Below, piece after piece: positions 13,409 through 23,764 of a stretch of 64,000 nucleotides of DNA. Every line of letters begins with the position of its first letter. Within the stretch, counting starts at the first letter, position 1. The notes beneath the pieces were generated by a model. That model worked only from the letters and a program-made list of their open reading frames with translations, was not told the DNA's origin and made no database searches. The DNA comes from Calamus simplicifolius (Eukaryota > Streptophyta > Magnoliopsida > Arecales > Arecaceae), in assembly GCA_900491605.1 (NCBI GenBank), contig UESW01004825.1:1-64000 (forward strand). The letters are read 5' to 3'. Both the position numbers and the translations under genes were made by a program.

Positions 13409-14718
13409 TGTTGATGCCAAATCACCATCTTCGAATGTCGACGAGTATCCGATCGCCTCCTCCAGCGAGCCTGGGATCCTTCGGTGAGCTTCTTGCGCCT
13501 GCGGGCCTGCAAACAAGTCCCGAGGCCCGAAGATTCCAGTGGAGACCCTCCGATGCTCAAGTGCTCTGGGCAACAACAATGAGCTTGAAGAAGCTCGAAT
13601 AAGAGAAGAAGAGAGAGGATTAGAGCCGTGCTCTCTGTGAGTAAGAATGAGCATTTAAGAGTGTTATTGTGGTTGGAGTTACTTGGTCGGCGGTCCCTCT
13701 TACCTATTTTATAGATGCTTAGAGCCCATTAGTCTTGGGGCATGATCACTTGTCAGAGCATTAATTGATGGCAGCAACAGTGGAGCTTACCTCCAAGTGA
13801 CATGTTAGGCTACAAGCCGTGTTTCGTCAGAGTAGGTGGCTGCAGCTGGTTGACAGGTGCTATTTTGATTTGGACAGCTATCGCAGGCTGCTGCAGGGCA
13901 TGGCTGATCATTGCAGCGCTTGCCAAACATGTCCCCCACATCACCCTTATTGGTTGTCTTGCGCAGATAGTGATTGGTGATAAAGTTAGTCGTGTGGGCC
14001 CCAAGGTGCAGGTGCTAGGCACTATTCATGCATATGGTACTGCTCTCGATCGAAGGGAGTAGGCCGAGGGGCTGAGGGAAGCTCGGGCAATCGCAGGACC
14101 GAGGCCGAGCAAGAGTTGAGGCTGAGGGAAGCTTGGCAGCCGCAGGTCCAAGGCCAAATGCTGTGGGAGCCGAGGCCAAGGCGGAAGCTCAAGGCCGAGG
14201 CTGAGGCGGAAGCTCGAGGATGAGGCTAAGGTGGTCGATCACTATTCATAGTGGCCAAGGCTGAGGTGGAGGCTCGAGGCCGAGGCCAAGGCCAAGGTGG
14301 AAGCTTAAGGCCGAGGCCGACTGGAGCCAAGGCCGACTGGGGCCGAGGAGCCTCGACCGACTAGGGCCGAGGCTGATTTAGATGATGCCGATTGCTGAGG
14401 GGAGCTGAGGCCGACCGGAGCTGAGGCCGACTGGAGCCGAGGTCGACTGGGTCGAGGTCGACTGGGGCCGAGGCCAACTAGGAGGCCGAAGGGACCTCGG
14501 AGGCTGACTGGGGTCGAGGCCGACTGGGATCGAGACCGACTAGGACCGAGGCCGACTGGGAGACCGAAGGGATCTCGGAGGCCGAAGAGACCTCGGAGGC
14601 CGATGGGACCTCAGAGGCTGAGGGGACCTCAGAGATCGAAGTCGCCGTATGGGACCGAGACGAGGCTCCAGCAATTTCCTTCATGGTTTACTCTAATGAC
14701 GTTAGATCAGCCATATCA
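13409..14718 (-). repeat. 3' LTR of the LARD-like element
   Basis: This 1310-bp LTR begins TGTTGATGCC and ends CATATCA. Its second half is a degenerate array of GAGGCCGACTGG-like units. Compared with the right LTR it shows many substitutions and small indels (1310 against 1288 bp), so the insertion is not very recent. A minus-strand TATA box (complement of TATTTTATA, 13706-13714) marks the U3/R region. Confidence 0.88.
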
Positions 14719-14735
14719 GATGCCCCCTCATCCTT
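14719..14735 (-). promoter_or_regulatory. Polypurine tract, LARD-like element
   Basis: Read on the minus strand the bases just before the left LTR are GGATGAGGGGGCATC, a purine-rich plus-strand primer site. The same GAGGGGGCATC sits at the same place in the Tat element. Confidence 0.7.
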
Positions 14736-16775
14736 GAGATAAAGTGGGCCCACCTTAGCAAGGCGAAAGGGGCATCACCTCCCAAGTGGCTGATCCTCAC
14801 CTGCCACCAACTATCGACGGGCACGTGCCCTTGGGCATTGCGACAATTTCACATGGACGATTTGGGGGATACAATGGGGCAGCCTCTGTCGTCCATTCGA
14901 TTTGCAGAGATTGGCCTCGAGGTGGGGGTGCCTGTCAACTATGAGCTAGGGAGTTGGCCTCTTCCAGCTTTGAGTTGTTTTGGGGCTTCTTGATGGCTGA
15001 AAGTAACCAGAAATATATTGCAAGTATATAATTTAAACAAAGGTATTACCTGGTTGGCCGTTGGCTGCTGATACAGAGTTGAAGCCACTGAGCCTAAAAT
15101 GAAGCCGTTAAGGTTGTGACGAAGCCGCTGAGGCAAAGAGAGCCGATGAGGCCACAATGATGCCACTGAGGCAGAGATAGTCATTGAAGCTGCAATGATG
15201 CCGCTGAGGCAGAGAGCTTTTGAGGCTGCAATAATGCCGCGGAGACAGAGATAAAGCCGTTGAGGCTAAAATAAAATTACAGAAGCAAAAATAGAGCCAT
15301 GGGGGCTGAAATAAAATTGCCTCGAGTGTTTTTGTGCTGGTTCGGGGGGTGACTCGAGCGGGTATGGGCTGTTAAGGACTTGAACCGACTCGGGGCATAT
15401 GATAGCCAAACCGAGTGGTGTCTCATTAGCCGCGATGTTGTCGAGCTCCTTTAGAACTGCCTCGGGTATTTGTGTGCTGGTCCGGAAGGTGGCTCGAGCA
15501 AGCATGGATTGTTAGGGATTTGAACCAACTCGAGGGCGTATCCTAGCCAGACCGAGTGGTATCTGTTAGTCATGATGCTGCTGAGCTCCTTCGGAACCGC
15601 CTCATGGGTTTCATGGCCGGCCCGAGGGGTGACTCGAGGTTGCTGGAACTATAGGTCTTGAACCACCGCGGGGGTTTCGCGGCCGGCCTAGGGGTGACCT
15701 TATGATCGCAGGACCATTGAGAGACTTTTGAAAGGTTAATTTTGTTGGTTTCATGTAATGCATTCAGATACTAAAGAAACTTTTTCTTAAAGTATAGTGT
15801 ACTTAGCTTTTCATAGCTGTTTGCCATTGCGCCATGTTTGGTGTCGAGCTGGCCTCGGGCTTGAGTGCCGATGGTACATCGGGCTTTAAGTACCGACCGG
15901 AGTCAAGCTTTGAGTGCCGATCGGAGTCGAGCTTGAGGGCCAATGGTACATGTCTGAGGCCGAGTGCCGAGGGGCTGAGCATCCACCAGAAGAGAGGAGA
16001 CAGGGGCCGAGCGTCGTCGAAGCTTGGTGTCGAGGCCATATGAGGCCGAGGAGAAAAGCCGAGGCCGAGGGAATAGGTCCGAGGCCGAGCATGAGCTAAG
16101 GCCAAGCATGAGCTGAGGCCGAGGGGAACTTGGTGCCAAGGACGAGGTCGTACGAAGCCGAGGGGATCTCAGCAACTTGCATGGCCGAGGGGGGCTCGAC
16201 AGCTTTCGGAGGAGCTTGGGAGCAGCCACGGGGGCTCTATGATGTGGAAGTCAGGCTGAGGGAGCGTGCATGGCCGAGTGATGAGGCGGAGGCTCGAGGC
16301 CGAGGCTGAGGCGGAAGCTCGAGGTCGAGGCTAAGGAGAAAGTGCAAGGCCAAGGGGGTGCCAGGTCTGAAGCCGAGGGCAAGGAAACCCCGGAGGCCGA
16401 AGGGACCTTAGAGGCCAAGGGGACCTCGGAGGCCGAAGTCACCCTTGTGCCCGCCACACTGCTGCGTACACCAATTATTGAGGGAATGCTCGTTAGTTAG
16501 CCGCTGATATAGAGTTGAAGCCGCTGAGGCTGAAATGAAGCTGTTGACGCCGTGACAAAGCTGCTGAGTCAAAGTTGAGGCCTTCGAGAGCCTTTTGAAC
16601 CACGGAGGGTGACCCGAGAGTCGCTAGGATGGGACCATGCTCGGGAGCCTTTAACCCTGGAGGATGACCTGAGCGTTGAGAGTTGTCAGGTGCCTTTTTC
16701 TTTGTGCCAATGATCTTTGCTGCCGATGTTGGAGTTAGTCTTTGGCCTTTGGTGCCGAGCTGGCCTCGGGCTTGA

Positions 16776-17135
16776 GTGCCGATGGTACATCGGACTTTTT
16801 GGATCCGGTGGAACACCAGTCTTCGGTGCCGATGGTACATCGGGCCTTTGGGATCCGGTGGTACACCGGTCTTCGGTGCCGATGGTACATCAGGCTTTTT
16901 GGATTTGGTGGTACATCGGGCTTCGGTGCCGATAGTACATTGGGCTTTTTGGATCCAGTGGTACATCGGACTTCGGTGCCAATGGTATATCGGGATTTTT
17001 GGATTCGGTGGTACACCGATCTTCGGTGCCAATGGTACATCGAGCTTTTTACATCTGATGGTACACCGATCTTCGATGCTGATGGTACATCGGGCTTTTT
17101 GGATCCAGTGGTACACTAGTCTTTGGTGCCGATGC
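16776..17135. repeat. 50-bp tandem array inside the LARD-like element
   Basis: There are seven full units of exactly 50 bp starting at 16776, 16826, 16876, 16926, 16976, 17026 and 17076, plus a partial one. Each has GTGCCGATGGTACATCGG followed by a variable half ending GGTGGTACACCGGTCTTCG. The unit contains two near-palindromic GGTACA boxes, CGATGGTACATCG and CGGTGGTACACCG. Frames through it are open by periodicity only. Confidence 0.88.
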
Positions 17136-18185
17136 AAAGTCGGTCTTCCCTGCATGATATTTTTAAGTATCAATGAAAGAAATACTGCCTTAAGTGCAGC
17201 GTACTTAGCTCTTACGGCACCCCTATTTTCCTTCTGTGGACTTGAGCACTTTCATCCGCTGATGGTCTGCCCCCCAGGGAATCAAGTTGGTTGGAGTGAA
17301 GGTACCGCTGCCCTTACTTGGGCCTTCCTCTACGTCGCCGTGCGTAGGAGAGAAGGCTGCTTGGGTGATGAGAGGTGGCTCTCTAAACTTTAAGTCGCTG
17401 ATTGGAGCCAAGGCTGACTGTGACCGAGGCCGACTGGGGCCGAGGCCGACTGAGGCCGAGGCTGACTGGAGCTGAGGCCGACTGGGGGACCGAAGGGACC
17501 TCGGAGGCCGAAGGGACCTCGGAGGCCGACTAGGACCGAGGCCGACTGGAATTGAGACCGGCTGGGGCCGAGGCCGACTGGGGGACCGAAGGGACCTCAG
17601 AGGCCGAGGGAACCTCAGAGGCCAACTGGGACTAAGACCGACTGGAATCGAGGCTGGTTGGGGCCGACTTCTTCCTCTCCTTGTGGTGCCTTGTGTAGAC
17701 ATCTTCACACTTCCCTTGACTGGCAGCCGGTAGTCCTCTTCCGATGCGGAGCTCGGAAGCGGATGCCCATTCAACTGTAAGTTGGAGAGTTAGTTTCTTC
17801 TGACTGTGAGTTGACTTTGGGTCATCTTTTGTCATGAAATTTGGAGGTGGGCTTAGAGGGGCTCTTTACTGATAGCTTGAGCCTGCTCTTGCTGATGAGC
17901 CTCAGAGAAATATGATGGTGGTGAGTCTCTCGCTGGGTAGATCTCTCACCGGATGGATGGTGGATGGCTTGAGCAGCAAAAGTGAGGGTGGCATGATGCT
18001 TCGCCTGAATGGCCCGAGATAGTGGTGACGATGGAGCAGAGACTAGCCTTCTGCTGCTCAGCTCGTTGAGGGTGCCCCCCAGCATTACTGGTAGAAGCCT
18101 TCTGAATTCTTCTCATCACCATCTTCACGATCCACCATTTTGATAAAAAGAGGATGAGGATCTGCAAACCAGCATTGCTGACCCC

Positions 18186-18205
18186 TCCTACCTGGCATGC
18201 CAATC
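18186..18205 (-). promoter_or_regulatory. Primer-binding site, LARD-like element
   Basis: Immediately inside the 5' LTR the minus strand reads GAT then TGGCATGCCAGGTAGG. It starts with the TGG expected for pairing with a tRNA 3' CCA end. The site resembles that of the Tat element (TGGCGCGCCAGGAAGG). I do not assign the tRNA. Confidence 0.65.
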
Positions 18206-19493
18206 TGTTGATGCCAAATCACCATCCTCAAACATCGATGAGCATTCGATCGCCTCCTCTAGCGAGCCCAGGATCCTTCGGCGAGCTCCTTGCGTTTGCA
18301 GGCACAAGTTCCGAGGGCCGAAGATTCTAGCGTGGACCCTTCGATGCTCAAGTCAGTGCTCTAGGCAACAGCCGTGAGCTTGAGAAAGCTTGAAAGAGAG
18401 AAGAAGATAGAGGCTTAGAGCCATGCTCTCTATGAGCAAGAATGAGCATTTAAGAGTGTTATTGCGGTTGGAGTTACCTAGTCGGGGGTTCCTCTTACAC
18501 ATTTTATAGATGCTTAGAGCCTATCAGTCTTGGGGCATGATCACTTGTCAGAGCATTAATTGATGGTAGCAACAGTGGAGCTTACCTCCATGTGATGTGT
18601 CAGGCTGCAGGCCTTGTCCCGTCAAAGTAGGTGGCTGCAGCTGGTTGACAGTTGCTATTTTGATTTGGATAGCTGTCGCAAGCTACTGCAGGGCGTGGCC
18701 GACCATTACGGCGCTTGCCAAATGTATCCCCCACGTCACCCTTTTTGGTTGTCCTGCACAGACAGTGATTGATAAAGTTAATCACGTGGGCCCCAAGGTG
18801 TAGGTGCCAGTCACTGTTCAGGCACATGGTACTGCTCTCGGCTGAAGGGAGTAGACCGAGGCACTGAGGGAAGCTCGGGCGGCCATAGGACCAAGGCCGA
18901 GCAGGAGTTGAGGCCGAGGGGAGCTTGGCAGCCGCAGGTCCGAGGCCAAGTGCTATGCCGAGGCCAAGGCAGAAGCTCGAGGCCGAGGCAGAAGCTCGAG
19001 GCCGAGGCGGAAGCTCGAGGCCGAGGCTGAGGTGGCCGAGCACTGTTCATGGTGGCCGAGGTTGAGGCGGAGGCTCGAGGCCAAGGCCAAGGCTGAGGCG
19101 GAGCTCAAGGCCGACTGGGGCCGAGGCCAATTTGGATGATGCCGAGTGCCGTGGGGAGCCGAGGCCGACTGGGGCCGAGGCCGACTGAGGCCAAGGCCGA
19201 CTGGAGCCAAGGCCGACTGGGAGACTGAAGGGACCTTAGAGACCGAAGGGACCTCGAAGGCTAAAGGGACCTCGGAGGCCGACTGGGGCCGAGGCTGACC
19301 GGGATCGAGGCTGACTGGGACCGAGGCTGACTAGGAGACCGAAGGGACCTCGGAGGCCGAAGGGACCTCGAAGGCCGAAGGGACCGTGGGGGCTGAGGGG
19401 ACCTCGGAGGCCGTAGTCGCCCTGTGGGACCGAGACGAGGCTCCAGCAGTTTCCTTCACGGTTTATTCTAATGGCATTGGATCAGCCATATCA
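18206..19493 (-). repeat. 5' LTR of the LARD-like element
   Basis: This 1288-bp LTR is the partner of 13409-14718 and has the same ends. Its TATA box is the complement of ATTTTATA at 18501-18508, so U3 runs from 19493 to about 18480 and includes the GAGGCCGA-rich units. R-U5 would cover roughly 18480-18206. Confidence 0.87.
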
Positions 19494-19620
19494 CATGTTG
19501 CATTAGATAAATTGATTCTAAGACTCTGAGATTTGGTGGCAAGAACTTCAGTTCTCCACTTGAACGATGAAGAGTCGAGGAGTTTATCAAGTACCATCGA
19601 CATGTTAAGAATTTTTCTAA

Positions 19621-20989
19621 ATATTATAAGCTTATAACCACAAATTTTTCATCTATTACAATTATTTACATGTGTGTACCATAAAGAACTGACTAAGATT
19701 TGATTTCTAATAACAAAAGAATGAAGATGAATGACTGCAAGGGGGAAAAATGAAATTGAAAGAAGAAGAGCAGAGTGGTTCCGCAATAGGAATGACAAAA
19801 ACCAAGTTGGCTCTGTTCCTCTCTAGAGCAGAGTGGTTCCGCAATAAAAACAAGGCTCTAAAATCCCTTGAATCTCATCGTTATACTTATGCTATACAGA
19901 TCATGGTCAAAGAAAGAATGTAAATCCCTTCCCTTATCAAAACTATAAATCCCCCTCCTCCCCATGGCCCATGCCGGAACCCTCACTGGCAACATCCTCG
20001 AGAATAACAGAACACGGCACCTCAAGAAGGGATTAAGAGGGTTCAGAATAAATTTTTACCTTGTTTGCTCGTCCCTAGGGTTTGAATCGCTCCCTTGTTT
20101 GCTCGTCCCTAGGTTAGAGTTGCTTGGACGGAGAAGAGGGAAGCTCGATGGTCACAGCTCGGACGGAGAAGAGAGAGGAAGGTCGACAAACGAAGAAGAG
20201 GGAGGAAGGTTGACGATCATGGCTCGGATGGAGAAGAGAGAGAATGTCAAATGAATGTGCACGATGGGAATGCCAAATGAATGCGCGCAATGGGAATGCC
20301 AAATGAAATATGGGCGCTGACGGCGGGGATTGATTTTTTATTTTAAGTTTAATTTGTAAAAAGATAATTTATACTATTTAAATATTTTCTTAATAAATTT
20401 ATGAAAGAAAAAAAGTTGGGATCATAATGGTTATGATAGTGAGTATTTTTTTAAAGATTTCATGTTCAAATCCTTCTATCTACCTATTATAAATTTATTT
20501 TATAAAAAATACTAAAATAAGATTTTTTTTTGTTTCATGAGAATTATTGCATATAAATTTTTTTAAAAAAAATTGGATCAAGAATAACATGTTTTACTTA
20601 GACTTGATGATGAATCATAATACATTAAAAATCATATTGATTGACTAGATATGAATATTTGTATTATGAATTGATGTATCTAAACTTATTTGTGAAAGTT
20701 TATGGATCTTGTGATATTATTGTATGATTTAAAAATTAATTTGAAATTGGGGCATGTGGTCACTCTCTCAAGTCTAACTATAATTAAGATTTAGCCATTG
20801 GAATATTAGACCACTGACTATGTGTATTCATGAATAAGTTCCTTTCAAGACAAGTTCATTGATGCTTACCACTAGCACACATCAATGTGCTTTCACACGT
20901 GTTTTCACACATCAAAATATGTTTCCTTTTAGGTTGAACCAGTGAGGTGATCATGGGCAAATATATGTGTATCAACATGTTATTCACTC
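19621..20989. other. Intergenic, no gene seen
   Basis: The segment contains a GAAGAGGGAGGAAGGT-type degenerate repeat at about 20130-20240 and a short repeated GGGAATGCCAAATGAA motif at 20255-20310. The rest is AT-rich unique-looking DNA. No domain-bearing frame was found. Confidence 0.45.
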
Positions 20990-21660
20990 AAAATTATGTT
21001 TCCTTTCCAACTAAGCTAGTGAAGTCATTTTTGCAAGGGATTTTTCGAGGGATTTTTTTCATCAAAAATTTTATTAATAACTCATTAATGAAAAAAAAAT
21101 CACTCAAAAAATTCCTTGCAAAATTAATTTTCGAGGGCTTTTCTGAGGGATTTGTTTATCAATTTTTTTCCTTGCAAAATCATCAAAAAAAATCCCTCAA
21201 AAAATCCCTTGGAAATTAATTTTGCGAGGGATTTCTGAGGGATTGTTTTCATTAAAAATATTATAATAACTCATTGATGAAAAACATATCCCTCGAAAAA
21301 TCTCTTGCAAAATTAATTAGATTTTTTGAGGGATTATTTTTATCAATTTTTTTTACAAATAAGCCATTTATTATAGAAATATTCCTTGCAAAATCATCAA
21401 AAAATCCCTTGGAAAATCCCTCAGAAATTAATTTTGCAAGCAATTTTTTGAGGGATTTTTTTCATCAAAAATTTTATTAATAACTCATTAATGAAAAAAA
21501 TTCCTTGAAAAATCCCTCGCAAACTTAATTTTTGAGGGATGTTCCGAGGGATTATTTTTATCAATTTTTTTTTTATAAATAAGTCATTTATTATAGAAAT
21601 ATTCCTCAGAAAATCTCTTGCAAAATCATCAAAAATTTTATTAATAACTCATTAACGAAA
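20990..21660. repeat. GAGGGATTT/AAATCCCTC interspersed inverted repeats
   Basis: About 650 bp are built from direct and inverted copies of TTTGCGAGGGATTT and its complement, separated by a recurring spacer ATTAATAACTCATTAATGAAAAA. The architecture resembles the subterminal repeat fields of the CACTA elements in this window. No CACTA end or target duplication was found, so it may be a fragment of a non-autonomous element. Confidence 0.6.
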
Positions 21661-21691
21661 AATAAGTACATTTTTATTTAGTAAAAAAAGA

Positions 21692-21910
21692 TCCATTCAT
21701 TCCTTCCTTCTTTTAAGAACATTCCTTCAAGAACCTCCTGCCAAGTCTGAAGGCTAAAGTGGCGTTTATAGCAGCACAACGAATCTGTTCTGAAGTAAGC
21801 ATTCATTCCTTCCTTCTTTCAAGAAACTCGGGCCATTCATTCCTTCAAGAACCTCCAGCGAAGCCTAAAGGCTATACATGCGTTTATTGAATCTGTTCTG
21901 AGGTAAACAT
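21692..21910. repeat. 109-bp tandem duplication at exonuclease 3' end
   Basis: Two adjacent copies (21692-21800 and 21801-21910) share the order CATTCATTCCTTCCTTCTTT, CAAGAACCTCC, AAGGCTA and GAATCTGTTCTGA. The right copy includes the last recognisable codons of the exonuclease pseudogene. The duplication therefore repeated the end of that gene. Confidence 0.7.
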
Positions 21911-22454
21911 CCTCTGATGCCATTCGCTCCTGTTAAGCAAACCCGACAGAGGATAGCCCAAGAACCTTGCAGCTAAAGTCCCCAAATGAATCTGAATTTC
22001 TTCCTGATAGATCATGGACATCCAGCGCCGTTCCTACCACTACTCCCCAGTGCCTTCGAAGCTTATGGCAAACCAGTTGGATTTAGTTGCCAACAAAGAT
22101 GTTGCTGGGATCCAAAAGAAAGGTCTTGAGATGAAGAGGGATGCCAGAAGCCTGAATGAGTTGAAACACTACATAGTTGTGGCCGATGCAGAGCTGGATA
22201 ATGGCGGGCGGGGAGTCGGAGCACGGGCACCATTGAATTGCTAGTCCAATAATACGGGGCAACGTGGTGTAGGAGCGGTAGGCATCCTCGAGCCATGTGA
22301 TCATGACCTCGGGGTCTCGAGTGAAAACAACCTGGAATTGCTCACCGAGGATGAAGACCTGGTAGAGCTGTTGATGGACGAAGCTGAGGACGTTGGGGTG
22401 GTTTTCCATGGAGTTCTGACAAGACGGAAGAGGAGGAAGAAGAGAGGAGGACAT
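21811..22454 (-). pseudogene. WRN/RNase D-like 3'-5' exonuclease, broken
   Basis: This minus-strand gene starts at 22454. The N-terminal part runs to 22083 and has the order of plant Werner-type exonuclease domains: TWLEDAYRSY, then GLAIQW, then IIQLCIGHNYVVFQL, then FLLDPSNIFVG. After a stop at 22083 the homology continues in other frames, with LRRHWGVVVGTALDVHDL, then WHQRMFTSEQIQ, and ends near 21830. Active members carry Asp and Glu in the first motif (GLDxEW). Here that motif at 22247-22230 reads GLAIQW, so both metal-binding acids are gone. With the stop and at least two frame changes this is a dead gene. Family members degrade DNA or RNA 3'-5'; the assignment rests on motif order, not on a search. 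Confidence 0.65.
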
Positions 22455-22533
22455 GTTTAAGAAGAGGAGAGGCTAGAAAGCATTCTTTTAATGTGGTTTT
22501 ACTGTCGCATGGCGGTTGGGGGCGCACTTCTTC

Positions 22534-23620
22534 TAGGGGTGCAACTTGGGCCGATTCAATCCGAACCCGGCCCGTCGAACCCGATTTGCAGCAGTACTCA
22601 AACTCTAGTTTGCTTAACCCAAACTCGAAGGATCTGGATTGAATCCGAACCGATTTACAACTTGGGCCGGGTTTGGATTGTAGTCAACCCAAATCCGAGA
22701 AAACCTAAACCCGCAAAGCCGCAAGCGGTAGGCCCACTGGTGTTATGAAAGTGATGATTTAGCCTTGTTTGTTAGGTTTAAAGATATGTAGAGCTGACAA
22801 TGGTGTTATGGAAGTGATGATTCTTTGTATAAACATTCCACCAGAACCTTCATTACCTTTTAAAATGAGAAATATACCTTTAACCATTGCATTTTATCAT
22901 GTAATGTTGGTGGGCCAAACTAGTACCTTTATTTTTTTAATTATCTTCTTTGAGACATTTGTAACTTCTAATATGAAGTTTGCCAAAATTTTATGAAAGC
23001 ATCTAGAAAGAGGTGATGAGCAGAAAACTAAAACATCTGGGAAATGGGTGATGAGTAAAAAATTAGAGAGCTTTGGATGGCGAATGCAGTCTCGTTACTT
23101 GAAAAGATATCTCATACCAGACTTATGTGGTCTTCTAGCTGGCTCTTTATATCGTCTCAATATTTTTTGCTTTCGAAGGATAAAGATGACTTCATCAATG
23201 CATATGGTGGCTATTTAAATGTTATGCAACATCTGGATTACTCTGGATATGTTTTGGTTTAAGAATGTACTTTTTTTTGTTTAGTCTTATGTAAAAGATG
23301 TATATTTTTAGACGTGTAATTTGAAATGTGAAGCTTGTTTGTTTCAAACTTCAGCTTATTTATACAATGTGAAGCTTATTTGTTTCAAACTTTAGCTTAT
23401 TTGTGTAATGTTAAGCTTGTTTGTTTCAGATTGTCATATTTTTTTTCCATCAACCCGAATTTTAACCCGAAACTCAACCGGAATTCGATTTTTAAAAATA
23501 GGGTTAGGGTTAAGGTTTTACAAATAGGGTTAGGGTTAGGGTTAGGGTTGATATTTTACAAATAGGGTTAGGGTTAGGGTTGAGAAAAACCCGAGTTTCA
23601 TGAGCCCAAGTTGCACCCTA
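22534..23620. mobile_element. Non-autonomous hAT element
   Basis: This 1087-bp element has terminal inverted repeats TAGGGGTGCAACTTGG at the left and the complement of CCAAGTTGCACCCTA at the right. The flanking 8-bp target duplication is ACTTCTTC (22526-22533) against GCTTCTTC (23621-23628), with one mismatch. An 8-bp duplication and TAGGG(G)TGCAA ends are typical of hAT. Just inside the ends are CCGAACCC-type subterminal repeats, which at the right become GGGTTA repeats. No transposase is encoded. Confidence 0.88.
23498..23580 (+). repeat. GGGTTA telomere-like hexamers inside the hAT element
   Basis: Three short runs of AGGGTTAGGGTT are separated by ACAAATAGGG spacers. The period is 6, unlike the 7-base TTTAGGG of most plant telomeres. 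Position next to the 3' inverted repeat, and relation to the CCGAACCC motifs at the left end, suggest they are subterminal transposon repeats. Confidence 0.75.
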
Positions 23621-23764
23621 GCTTCTTCTCTTCGACCACCGAGTCTGGTGGGGTCACCCCAGGCCACTTCAAATGGTAAATAAGAAATGATGCCAATAGC
23701 CATGTGTCACTTTGCCGGCGGGTCAGACCTGGCCCACAAGCTATAGCATTTAAGCGCATAGAAA

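Larger units (their letters stand above)
13409..19493 (-). mobile_element. Non-autonomous LTR retrotransposon (LARD-like)
   Basis: Two LTRs (13409-14718 and 18206-19493) begin TGTTGATGCC and end CATATCA on the plus strand. They are flanked by a perfect 5-bp target duplication CATGT (13404-13408 and 19494-19498). Orientation is minus: the primer-binding site lies beside the right LTR, the polypurine tract beside the left one, and the TATA boxes read on the minus strand. The 3.5-kb interior has no gag, protease, reverse transcriptase or integrase. It contains a GAGGCCGA-rich region and a 50-bp tandem array. LTR ends, primer site and tract resemble those of the Tat element at 40927-54982, which could be the type of autonomous partner it depends on (inference). 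Confidence 0.88.
13058..19620 (-). pseudogene. Unidentified coding exon split by the LTR element
   Basis: If the retrotransposon at 13409-19493 and one CATGT copy are ignored, the minus strand reads through from about 19620 to 13058 in a single frame. The only interruption is one stop (TGA, 13379-13381). The frame covers roughly 155 codons in AT-rich DNA, far fewer stops than chance. The upstream half has MSMVLDKLLDSSSFKWRTEV; the downstream half has LVLDLDFGNLRFCHKH. A possible 3' splice site (TTTAG) lies just before the frame near 19616. I do not recognise the family. It may be an old host gene exon, already damaged by the stop, that was later hit by the insertion. Confidence 0.4.

Noticed and set aside
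14050..17780. GCC-rich open frames in the LARD-like element (for example 16493-17173, 17223-17774)
   Set aside because: Low-complexity frames from GAGGCCGA and GGTACA repeats; no gag or pol motifs.
23498..23580. Interstitial telomere
   Set aside because: Hexamer GGGTTA, only short runs, inside hAT terminal inverted repeats; better explained as subterminal repeats.
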